DNA of 64,000 bases from JBKBIP01 sp046297495 (lineage in GTDB: Bacteria > Planctomycetota > Planctomycetia > Gemmatales > Gemmataceae), in contig JBKBIP010000021.1 of the NCBI GenBank assembly GCA_046297495.1, positions 46,815-110,814 of the forward strand, in the 5' to 3' direction. A program made the position numbers and the translations under genes. The notes beneath the pieces were generated by a model. It saw only the letters and a list, made by a program, of their open reading frames with translations. It had not been told where the DNA came from and did no database searches. Of the stretch, positions 28,054 through 36,225 are shown piece by piece. Each line of letters begins with the position of its first letter. Positions within the stretch are counted from its first letter, which is position 1.

Positions 28054-31032
28054 ATGGCCACCGTGACGAAGCCGACAACGACGCGCAAATACACGACCGC
28101 CGAATCGCAGCAGAAGGTTCGGCATCCCCTCGATCAGCTACGCGGCGTGATTCGCTGCTACGTGGCCGCCGAGGGGTTGGCGGTCTTGGCTCTGTTCTTG
28201 GCCTTGTGGTTCTGGCTGGGGTTGCTGCTGGACTACGGCGCTTTCCAATTATTAGGCATCGATTGGGTGCAGGTCGCGCCGTGGTCGATGCGGGCCTTCT
28301 TCCTGGGCGTGATCGTGACCGCCTTGGTCGCCGTGGTCGCGGTTAAGGTGGTGTGGCGGCTGGCACGCGAGTTCCGCGATTCCGCCCTGGCCTTGGTGCT
28401 GGAACGGCGCTTCCCCCAGCTGCTCGGCGACCGGCTCATCACCGCCGTCGAGCTGGCCGACACCCAAATGGCGGATCGCTACGGCTATTCCAAGGACATG
28501 ATCGAGAATACCATCCGCGACGCCGCCGAGCGCGTCGATACCTTGTCCATCAAAGAGGTGTTCAACTGGAAACGCTTGGCGATTTACTGGGTCGCCGTGG
28601 CGGCGCTGACGGTCGGCGTCTATGTGCTGGTCGCCCTCAGTTACTGCGCGGTGAAACAAAGCTGGGCGGTTTCTCGTTTTTATCACCGCTTCAACGACGT
28701 GGCTGCCATCTGGACCGAGCGCAATCTGCTGCTCATGGATACGCTGTGGCCACGTAGCGCCCATCTGGAGTTGCTCTATTTCCCCGCCAACGGCGAGCGC
28801 CGCGTTGGTCGCGACGTTGGCTCGACTAGCTTGCGCGTCCGCGCCCTGAAGTGGGTGGTAGCCGATCCGCAAGTGTCCGAAGGCTGGCGCGCGTTGCAAT
28901 GGGACGAAGTGGGCAACTATGTGGGGGTCGCCCCGCCGCCAGTGCCGGAAGTCTGGACCATGAACCGGCCGCCGTCCGAATGGACCGCCGATCAGGTGGA
29001 GCTAAGCCTCAATCAGCTGGAAACGCGCGAACAGCTGGACGGCTCCACGCGAGCCGCCTTGGGACAGGTGTTCGAGCAGCTCCAAGCCGCCGCCGATGAT
29101 CCACGCATGAGCCGCGTCTTGCGCCAGCTGACGATCCCCGAAACCGTCATGGTCTATCACGAAGGGGAGAAACGCGCCGGCGAGAAGCTGACGCTGCAAC
29201 CCGAAGGGGCCTATGAATTCAGCGGCGTCCTGACGGAGCTGACCGAATCGATCCGTTTCTACGCCTATGGCGAGGACTACGCCACGCCATACTATCAGGT
29301 CATCTTGGTGCCGCCCCCCAGCATCGAGAGATTGACATGTGATCGCCGCGAGCCGGCTTATCTGCACTATCAGACGCCGCGCGACGGTGAGCCTGCCGAT
29401 TTGAAGGGGCTCAAACAAACCTTCCGCAATCAGCCGGTGTCGCTGAATGGGGATAGCTCGCGCATCGACATACCCGCTGGCGCCGACGTGACCATCCACG
29501 GCGTCGCCGACAAGCCGTTGCGAAGCGTGCGGCTGCTCTCCCGTGAACGCCGTGCCCGGCCCGGCACGCAACCCGCCAGCGCCATGACCAGCCTGCCCCC
29601 TGCCGCCCAGCTGGACGCCGCCGGCCGGGCCTTCACGGTCGCCATCTCGAATGTGACCGGGGTGAACGAGTTTGATTTTGAGCTGACCGACGCCGACAAC
29701 GTCATTGGCCGCCGTCACATGATCCTCTGGGCGGTAGAGGACTTGGACCCCGATGTTCACGTCGAGATCATGGTCCTGCGCCGGAACAACCAAGGGTATC
29801 TGGTCACGCCGTCGGCCATGATCCCCTTGAAGGGGAAAATCCGCGATGATCACGGCCTGGACGCGGTGGATTACGCCTATTCCTACAGCGAAACCGACGC
29901 TCCCGCCACCCTCAACTTGCAAGCGGCGTTGCTGGCCGGCGGGGCCATGCAGTTCCTCCCGCTCGTCCCCAGCGGCAGTTTCGTCGTGGCGCCGTTCTAC
30001 CTCAACGCCGCCGGCCGGGCCTTCCGCGACGACGCAACCGCGCTCGACAAGAAACCGCTGCTGACCTTTAGCCAGCGCGCCGCCGAACAGCGCGCCTTCG
30101 CCGTGACCAAAAGCCAGCTGGAACAACACCTGCAGACGAAGCTGCCCAAACAGGTGTTGATCCGCGAGCTGGAGTTGAATCCCAACATCGAATTCGATTC
30201 CTCCAACCAGGTGAATCCGGGGGTAGAATACTTCGATTTACAGCGTCACTTGCCCCAGCTGAAAGCCAGTGACGACTTTAAGCAACCTTTCTACCGGCTG
30301 CGGCTCACCGTGCAGGCCACCGACAACAACGTCGAGAACGAGAAAGGGCCAGTCTCCAGACCGAACAAGGAAACGTTCACCATCTTGGTGGTCCCCGAAC
30401 GGGATCTGCTGGCCGCCATCGCCCAAGAGCAAGACACCTTGCACGTCAAGCTGAAACATGACGCCCTGGATCGGCTGCGCGATGGGGCCTTGGAAAAACT
30501 GACGACGGAGTTCAGCTATTTGGCGGAGTTGGAGCGGACCAACGATGTCACGCCCGCGAGTCTTGGCCCCCGTCTGGCGCGGGCCAGCGAAATCGAAGAC
30601 CTCATTTTCCGTGCTCAGGATGTGACCCGCGCGGTGCATGAGGACTATCTGCGCATCCTCAAGGAATTACAAGTCAACCGCGTGAGCGATTCCACGATCA
30701 AGGACGCTCGGAATATCGTCGAACCGCTCCGCGACATCCTCAACGCCAAGTTTCCCGCCGCCGTGGAGGCCAATAAAGCCTATCGCAAGGAGCTGGAGGC
30801 CCATCGGCTCCCCAATGAAGAGATAAACAGAAACGCTCGCCAGAGCTTGGAGGATTTGATTCTCAGCCTGGAACAAGTGCTTCAGAATATGGACACGATT
30901 ACGTCGCTGAACGAGGTAATCGCCCGACTGCGGGCCATCCGCGAGGCCCAAGAGGATCAATCGCAGCGGTTCGCCCAAATCCAGAAACGGATCGAGGATG
31001 AGTTGCTAAAGGCCCTGGGGGGGCTGGAATGA
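28054..31032 (+). CDS. Large membrane protein with coiled-coil C-terminus
   Basis: A 992-residue protein. Two hydrophobic segments near the N-terminus (AEGLAVLALFLALWFWLGLLL, FFLGVIVTALVAVVAV) and one near residue 170 anchor it; the rest is a long extracytoplasmic region ending in coiled-coil-like helices. It loosely resembles DUF4175-type proteins, but I am unsure. I chose ATG 28054; no ribosome site is obvious, and the upstream GTG at 27952 has poor spacing. Position behind the VWA genes and ahead of secreted coiled-coil proteins suggests a common envelope complex. A hypothetical function only. Confidence 0.75.
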   Translation: MATVTKPTTTRKYTTAESQQKVRHPLDQLRGVIRCYVAAEGLAVLALFLALWFWLGLLLDYGAFQLLGIDWVQVAPWSMRAFFLGVIVTALVAVVAVKVVWRLAREFRDSALALVLERRFPQLLGDRLITAVELADTQMADRYGYSKDMIENTIRDAAERVDTLSIKEVFNWKRLAIYWVAVAALTVGVYVLVALSYCAVKQSWAVSRFYHRFNDVAAIWTERNLLLMDTLWPRSAHLELLYFPANGERRVGRDVGSTSLRVRALKWVVADPQVSEGWRALQWDEVGNYVGVAPPPVPEVWTMNRPPSEWTADQVELSLNQLETREQLDGSTRAALGQVFEQLQAAADDPRMSRVLRQLTIPETVMVYHEGEKRAGEKLTLQPEGAYEFSGVLTELTESIRFYAYGEDYATPYYQVILVPPPSIERLTCDRREPAYLHYQTPRDGEPADLKGLKQTFRNQPVSLNGDSSRIDIPAGADVTIHGVADKPLRSVRLLSRERRARPGTQPASAMTSLPPAAQLDAAGRAFTVAISNVTGVNEFDFELTDADNVIGRRHMILWAVEDLDPDVHVEIMVLRRNNQGYLVTPSAMIPLKGKIRDDHGLDAVDYAYSYSETDAPATLNLQAALLAGGAMQFLPLVPSGSFVVAPFYLNAAGRAFRDDATALDKKPLLTFSQRAAEQRAFAVTKSQLEQHLQTKLPKQVLIRELELNPNIEFDSSNQVNPGVEYFDLQRHLPQLKASDDFKQPFYRLRLTVQATDNNVENEKGPVSRPNKETFTILVVPERDLLAAIAQEQDTLHVKLKHDALDRLRDGALEKLTTEFSYLAELERTNDVTPASLGPRLARASEIEDLIFRAQDVTRAVHEDYLRILKELQVNRVSDSTIKDARNIVEPLRDILNAKFPAAVEANKAYRKELEAHRLPNEEINRNARQSLEDLILSLEQVLQNMDTITSLNEVIARLRAIREAQEDQSQRFAQIQKRIEDELLKALGGLE

Positions 31033-31299
31033 GGCACGGAGCGGCGGGAGAACGGATTATCTACTGACAACCTCCATTTTCATGCGTTACAATGTTGGGA
31101 AGAGGCTGGCTGTTCGTCACTTAATGCGGATGGACCCGGTTGGGTGTCCGGGTCCGAGAATGAGGAAATCGAAAAGGGAGTCGTTTGTCCTTTTCGGCAA
31201 ATTCCAATCGGGGGCAACCTTCACGATGCTGAAGGCCGCGCCAGGTATGAACGTCCACAGGGGGTGGCGAGACCCCCGGTAGTTGGGAGGAAAATTTCC

Positions 31300-33336
31300 A
31301 TGATGCGTCGCGTACTATCCTTGCTACCTTTGGCGACCCTGCTGGTCGTGCTGGTAGCAGTGCGTGCTCAAGAGCCAGCCAAGGCGCCACCCAGCGAGAC
31401 CCCGGCGCTGCCGGTCATCAAGGATAGCGCCGCCGCGCAACAAGAAATCCTGGCGCGGCAATACCGAGAGCTGGAACAATCGCTGCACCGGCTGGCCCAA
31501 CGGCTGAAGCAAAGTCCCCGGCCCGAAGACCGCGACCGGGCCGCTATGCTCGAACAAGCCATCCAAGAAGCCAGCAAAGTCGGCATCAACGCCCGCTATG
31601 ATAAATTGATGAACATCCTCCGCACTTCCAAGGCCGACAACTTGCAGGAAGTCAAGAGCGCCATCACCGAAAGCGAACAGCTGACGAAAGACCTGACGGC
31701 CTTGATCGATTTGCTCACCCGTGACAATCGCGCCGACCAGCTCAAGGCCGAACAAAAACGCATTGCTGATCTGATCAAGGAATTGAACAAGATCATTCGG
31801 GATGAAAAAACCATCCGCGCCCAGAATGATGCGGGCCGAATGGATGATGCTGATTTGGCCAAAGCGCAGGGCCGCGTGACCGGCGATACCGAAGCCATCG
31901 CCAAGGCCATCGGTGGTCAAGATGGCAAGGACGGCAAGGACGGCAAGGGCAGCGACGCTAAGGGGGAAAACAAACCTGGCGACGGCAAAGGAGGCGAGAA
32001 CGCCGGGGAAGGCAAGGACGACAGCCAAGACGCCAAGGGGAATGAGAAAGAGGGTGAAGGGGGCAAGGACGGCCAGCCCGGCCAAGACGGTCAAGCTGGT
32101 GACGCCAAAGACGGTAAGCCCCAAGAGGGCCAAGGTCAGGCCGGCGATGCCAAGGGGGGCGATCCCAAGGACGGCCAAGGTCAGGCCGGTGACGCCAAGG
32201 GGGGTGAACCCAAGGACGGTGATCCGAGCCAACCCAACAACGACCCCAATAAGCCCAACAACCAAGGGCAGGATAACAAGGACGGCCAAGATCAAAAGGC
32301 CGACAGCAAGGGACAAGGCCAGGGACAAGGGGATGGCAAGAGCAGCGATAGTCAAGACGGCCAACCTGGCGAAGCCAAGGATAGTCAGGGGGGCGATAGT
32401 CAAGGCGGCCAGCAGGGGCAGCCAGGCCAAGGCAAGGGCGACAGCGGCCAGCAAGGCGGCGACAGCGGCCAGCAGCCCCCCCAGCCCGGCGGCCCCCAAC
32501 AACCCGAGCTCCCCGGCAAGAAGCAAATTCAAGACGCCATCGAAGGCCAGAAGAAGGCCGAGGACAACATCAAGAAGGGAGAACGGGACAAGGCTGGCAA
32601 AGACCTCGATCAGGTCATCAAGAACCTGGAAGACGCCAGGAAGAAGCTCGAGGAAATCCTCAAGCAGCTCCGCGAAGAGGAAACCGAGCGGCTGTTGGCC
32701 AACTTGAAGGCACGCTGCGAGCAGATGCTCAACATGCAAATCGAGGTGTATAAGGAAACCGTCAAGGTCCACAAGGACATCCTCGGCAATCCCGATCAGA
32801 AGCCCACGCGGGCCAACGAAGTGAAGTCGCTGCAATTGGCGGATCGGGAAGGAGAGATCGTGATCATTGCCACGTCCGCCATTCAGCTGCTCGAAGCCGA
32901 AGGTACCGCCGTTGCCTTCCCGGAAGTGTTCATCCAGGTTCGTGAGGACATGCGCGCCGTGCAGAACCGTCTTGGCAAGGCGGATGTCGGGGTCGTCACC
33001 CAGGCGCGAGAGGAATTGATCATTGAAACCTTGAAAGAGATGATCGAGGCCCTGGAAAAAGCCCAACAGGATATGCAGGCCCAGCAACAGCAACCGGGAG
33101 ATCAAGGGCAGCAAGGCCAGCAGCAGGATCAGAAACTGATTGACGACTTGGCCGAGCTGAAGATGATTCGCTCCATGCAGATCCGCGTCAACAACCTGAC
33201 GCAGACCTACGCCAAGAACTACGAAGGGGAGCAGGCCCAGCAAGACGACATCGTCCAGGAGTTGCGCGAGCTTTCGGAGCGCCAGGGCCGCATCTTCGAG
33301 ATCACCCGAGATATTTATCTGGGGCGCAATCGATAA
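31300..33336 (+). CDS. Secreted protein with collagen-like low-complexity region
   Basis: A 678-residue protein. GGGAGGA lies 8 nt before ATG 31300, giving a signal peptide (SLLPLATLLVVLVAVRAQ). Residues about 25-200 are Leu/Lys/Glu-rich coiled coil. Residues about 205-400 are almost only Gly, Asp, Gln, Lys, Ser, Pro with few hydrophobics. The remainder is coiled coil. The longer frame from 31144 lacks a ribosome site. It probably is a flexible periplasmic or surface tether. It sits between the large membrane protein and a secreted TPR-like protein. Confidence 0.8.
   Translation: MMRRVLSLLPLATLLVVLVAVRAQEPAKAPPSETPALPVIKDSAAAQQEILARQYRELEQSLHRLAQRLKQSPRPEDRDRAAMLEQAIQEASKVGINARYDKLMNILRTSKADNLQEVKSAITESEQLTKDLTALIDLLTRDNRADQLKAEQKRIADLIKELNKIIRDEKTIRAQNDAGRMDDADLAKAQGRVTGDTEAIAKAIGGQDGKDGKDGKGSDAKGENKPGDGKGGENAGEGKDDSQDAKGNEKEGEGGKDGQPGQDGQAGDAKDGKPQEGQGQAGDAKGGDPKDGQGQAGDAKGGEPKDGDPSQPNNDPNKPNNQGQDNKDGQDQKADSKGQGQGQGDGKSSDSQDGQPGEAKDSQGGDSQGGQQGQPGQGKGDSGQQGGDSGQQPPQPGGPQQPELPGKKQIQDAIEGQKKAEDNIKKGERDKAGKDLDQVIKNLEDARKKLEEILKQLREEETERLLANLKARCEQMLNMQIEVYKETVKVHKDILGNPDQKPTRANEVKSLQLADREGEIVIIATSAIQLLEAEGTAVAFPEVFIQVREDMRAVQNRLGKADVGVVTQAREELIIETLKEMIEALEKAQQDMQAQQQQPGDQGQQGQQQDQKLIDDLAELKMIRSMQIRVNNLTQTYAKNYEGEQAQQDDIVQELRELSERQGRIFEITRDIYLGRNR
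32128..32217 (+). repeat. In-frame tandem repeat, 45-bp unit x2
   Basis: 32128-32172 and 32173-32217 are 45-nt copies coding for GQGQAGDAKGG-PKD units (15 residues). More diverged units flank them. The length keeps the frame. Confidence 0.7.
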
Positions 33337-33352
33337 ATTATGATATTCATGA

Positions 33353-33395
33353 GATTCATCGTTTCGGACGGCCGCGCGGCACGAAACGATGAATC
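33353..33395. repeat. Dispersed inverted repeat, family A, copy 4 (perfect arms)
   Basis: GATTCATCGTTTCG (33353-33366) and CGAAACGATGAATC (33382-33395) pair perfectly over 14 bp. Both arms carry the T/A variant relative to copies 2 and 3, so the change is compensated. Confidence 0.85.
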
Positions 33396-33448
33396 CGTTT
33401 CTCAATCGCATGGGATGAAAAAAACTCACCAAGCTAGGAGATAACCCG

Positions 33449-34552
33449 ATGACCCTTCGTAGCTGGATCACTTGCCTGGCCGGGGCCGGCTTGCTGCTGG
33501 GCGGCACAGCGTTGACACAGGCGGAAGAAGCCAAAAGCGAGGCGGGGACGCTGCTGTTCGGCGCCCTGCAGACGCAAGACGTGGACAAGGCCCGCCAACA
33601 GGCCCAAGATTGGCTCAAGAGCGTTGGCAAGACCGACGCAGACACGCAAAAAGCCTTCGCGACGATCTGGGCCAGCGAACGCCCCGTGCTGAACCGCGTG
33701 GCCGACACGTTGGCCCTGGGGGACCCCCAAGCCGCCAAATTGCTGGCCGAGGCCCGCGACCCCTACGCCCCCGCCCCGATGGAAGTCCCCTCTCTGCTTC
33801 GGGATACCAAGCAACCCATGTTCTATCGCGCCAACCTGACGCTGGCGTATGCCAAATGCTTGTCGCAACGGCGCGTCTATGAGGAAGCCCTGGATGCGCT
33901 GCAAACCATTCAGCCCGAACAGGTTGTGGACCCCGGCGCGTTCTTCTTCCATAAGTCCGTGGCCGAGTATTCCATGCTCAAGAAGGACGACGCCACCCAA
34001 TCCATCGTGCGTTTGCTCGACGACGTGACCGACGCCCCGGATCGTTACAAGCTGGTGGCCAGCCTCATGTATCTAGACATGCAGCAATGGAAGGCCAAGG
34101 ACCTGGGGGAAATCGCCCGCAAGATGGACAACATCGAACGCCGTCTGGAGCTGGCCCGGGGCGGCCCGCAGACGCAAAAAATGCAGAAGGATGTCGTCGC
34201 GCGCCTCGATGAGCTGATCAAGCAGCTGGAGAATCAGCAAAACCAGAATCAGAATAGCTCCAGCCCCAACGGCGGCGGCTGCCCCAACGGCGGCCCACCT
34301 CAGCAAGGCAATGGCTCACAGCCGGGTAACACCAACCAACCCAGCAGCCCGCAGCAGGATAGCATTGGCGGCGGCAGCAGCGGTCAAGGCGAGATCGATG
34401 AAAAAACGCTGAAGCAGCTGGCCGAGGTGTGGGGCAAGCTCCCCGAAGGGGAACGGACCCGCGCCATGATGGAGCTGACCCGCAACATGCCGCCCCGCTA
34501 TCGCGAAGTCATCGAGAATTACTTCAAGAAGCTGGCCCAGGCCCAACCATGA
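33449..34552 (+). CDS. Secreted TPR-like protein, part of the MoxR/VWA cluster
   Basis: A 367-residue protein with an apparent signal peptide (SWITCLAGAGLLLGGTALTQ, cleavage near QAEE). Helical, TPR-like residues to about 240, then a Gln/Asn/Gly/Pro-rich linker (about 255-315) and a terminal helical motif, ERTRAMMELTRNMPPRYREV and IENYFKKLA. That ending is recurrent in planctomycete envelope genes of this kind, to my recollection. AGGAG precedes ATG 33449. The function is not known; a periplasmic partner of the upstream coiled-coil protein is the most natural guess. Confidence 0.78.
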   Translation: MTLRSWITCLAGAGLLLGGTALTQAEEAKSEAGTLLFGALQTQDVDKARQQAQDWLKSVGKTDADTQKAFATIWASERPVLNRVADTLALGDPQAAKLLAEARDPYAPAPMEVPSLLRDTKQPMFYRANLTLAYAKCLSQRRVYEEALDALQTIQPEQVVDPGAFFFHKSVAEYSMLKKDDATQSIVRLLDDVTDAPDRYKLVASLMYLDMQQWKAKDLGEIARKMDNIERRLELARGGPQTQKMQKDVVARLDELIKQLENQQNQNQNSSSPNGGGCPNGGPPQQGNGSQPGNTNQPSSPQQDSIGGGSSGQGEIDEKTLKQLAEVWGKLPEGERTRAMMELTRNMPPRYREVIENYFKKLAQAQP

Positions 34553-34587
34553 GGCCTCGGCCTATTTCGGCGCGACATGCGGAAGTG

Positions 34588-34620
34588 GGCCGTGGCCGTT
34601 CCTCTCGAACGACCACGGCC
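34588..34620 (+). terminator. Strong hairpin terminator
   Basis: GGCCGTGGCCGTTC (34588-34601) pairs with GAACGACCACGGCC (34607-34620), 14 bp with one mismatch and a 5-nt loop, followed by TTATTCGTT. It lies 35 nt behind the stop at 34552. Confidence 0.7.
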
Positions 34621-34733
34621 TTATTCGTTAGAGGCCACGGATTGATTTTGTCGGAAAAGGAAAGAGTGGCCAGGGCGGAACAAAGGGAAGCCCTGGTTCG
34701 GACCCGCGCGAGTATGATCCACGAGGAAATTCC

Positions 34734-35975
34734 ATGCCATTCCTTCGTGTCTGTTTGGTTCTGTGTCTGTGTTCCTCGGCTGGCTTCACGGCGGAGCTGC
34801 GCATGCTCTCCGGTGATCCCCAGCAGGGGGAAATGGTGCTCAAGGGGGACTTGGCGCGGCTTGATGGCGCGCAAGTGACCTTGCTCATTGACGGCGAGGA
34901 AAGAAACGTGCCGTTGGAGCAGGTCTTGCAAATTGATTTGGGGCAACCCCGCTCCATCGGCGGCTTGCGCTACATCGATGTCGAATTGACCGATGGCTCC
35001 TTGTTGCATTGTAGTCAATTCGTGGTCAAGGGAACCACCGCCGAATTGATGGTGCTCCCCAGCTTGCCCGTGAAGGTGCCGTTGCGCCGCGTGCGCTACG
35101 TGCTCAACGAGGCCCACGATGCCGCCACGCGCCAGGAATGGCAAGAGTTCCTGACCAAACAAAAAGGGGTCAAGGACGTGCTCGCCGTCAAACGCGACGG
35201 CGTGCTGAACGGTCTGGAAGGGATTCTGGGCGCGGGGGATGACAAAGGCGAGACCATTGAGTTCGAGCTGGATTCCGGCCGCGTCTTCCGGCCCCAGCTG
35301 GCCAAGATCCACGGCATGATCCTCACCAACAAGCCGGACATCAATCCGCCGGTGACCAAGTGTAAACTGTATGACACGTATCAAAACATGCTCTTTGCCG
35401 CCTCTTTGACCTACGGCCCGGAAGGTTACACGGTGGAAACGGTTTCGGGGGCCAAGTTGACCTACCCCAGCAAGGACTTGATAGCCCGTCTCGATTTCAG
35501 CAAGGGGAAGCGCACGTTTCTGTCGGACCTGGAGCCGCTGAGCGTCGAAGTGTCATCGAGCGAGGACCGTTTAGGCGTCCTTCTGCGCGACCAGGGCTTG
35601 GAGGGGAAGCCAATCCGTTTGGCGGGCATCGACCCCACCAGCGCCGCCTTCAAGAAATTCGCCGCCACTCCTTATGACAAGGGATTGTTGTTAATGGCGC
35701 GCACGGTCCTGGTGTACCGCCTGGACGGCGACTACAACGAGCTGCGCACGGTCCTCGGCGTGGACGCCCAAGTCGGCGACGAGACCCAAGCCCGCCTCGC
35801 CATTGCCGGCGACGGCAAGGAGTTATTCACCACCATCGTCCGCCGTCAAGACAATCCCCAGGAAATCGCGCTCAATATCCGTGGTGTCAAGGAGTTGCGC
35901 ATCACCGTCACCCCGGTCGGCTTGATCGACCTGATGCATCACGTCGTCTTGGCTGACGCCAAGGTGAGTAAATAA
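34734..35975 (+). CDS. Secreted protein with NPCBM-like domain
   Basis: A 413-residue secreted protein. A short signal peptide (LRVCLVLCLCSSAGFTAE) precedes an N-terminal region of beta structure. The C-terminal part (residues about 270-405) with YNELRTVLGVDAQVGDET and a closing RGVKELRITVTPVG resembles the NPCBM/NEW2 putative carbohydrate-binding module. Start ATG 34734. A carbohydrate-binding envelope protein is likely. It is preceded by a strong terminator, so it may start its own transcript. Confidence 0.78.
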   Translation: MPFLRVCLVLCLCSSAGFTAELRMLSGDPQQGEMVLKGDLARLDGAQVTLLIDGEERNVPLEQVLQIDLGQPRSIGGLRYIDVELTDGSLLHCSQFVVKGTTAELMVLPSLPVKVPLRRVRYVLNEAHDAATRQEWQEFLTKQKGVKDVLAVKRDGVLNGLEGILGAGDDKGETIEFELDSGRVFRPQLAKIHGMILTNKPDINPPVTKCKLYDTYQNMLFAASLTYGPEGYTVETVSGAKLTYPSKDLIARLDFSKGKRTFLSDLEPLSVEVSSSEDRLGVLLRDQGLEGKPIRLAGIDPTSAAFKKFAATPYDKGLLLMARTVLVYRLDGDYNELRTVLGVDAQVGDETQARLAIAGDGKELFTTIVRRQDNPQEIALNIRGVKELRITVTPVGLIDLMHHVVLADAKVSK

Positions 35976-35994
35976 GAGGAACACGAATCGAACC

Positions 35995-36135
35995 ATGAAT
36001 ACCGTATGGGAAATTGAAGATGCCGTACAACAGCTATGCAGCGAGAAACTGGCCGCGTTTCGCACATGGTTTGTTGAATACCACGCTGTAGTTTCCGAGC
36101 GCGAACCGATCAAATCATTCAACTACTACACTTAA
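35995..36135 (+). pseudogene. Truncated antitoxin-like small protein
   Basis: A 46-codon frame begins MNTVWEIEDAVQQLCSEKL and continues AAFRTWFVEY, matching by eye the N-terminal half of small addiction-module antitoxins of the LSPEELAEFREWFEEFD type. After residue 31 the expected W-D-x-x-I-E-x-D half is missing. It is replaced by sequence read from the family A repeat (36095-36113). It is probably a remnant; no toxin gene follows. The family call is from memory. Confidence 0.5.
36095..36113. repeat. Family A half-copy (right arm only)
   Basis: This 19-nt stretch is identical to 60187-60205, the right arm of another copy. The left arm is missing; the upstream side is the antitoxin fragment. 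Confidence 0.7.
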
Positions 36136-36225
36136 AAACGGAAGAACCCAGATTGTATGTGGAACCATGTGTAACGGTTAGCACCTTAATATTATTTATA
36201 TACCCGCTATTTCCAAGGATTTCCC

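Noticed and set aside
31324..33738. Very long minus-strand open frame (about 804 codons) opposite the collagen-like gene
   Set aside because: It is rich in Leu/Ala/Val/Gly runs created by the complement of Gly/Asp/Gln/Lys codons and has no ribosome site or known domain. The plus-strand gene has a signal peptide, a good ribosome site and a domain order.
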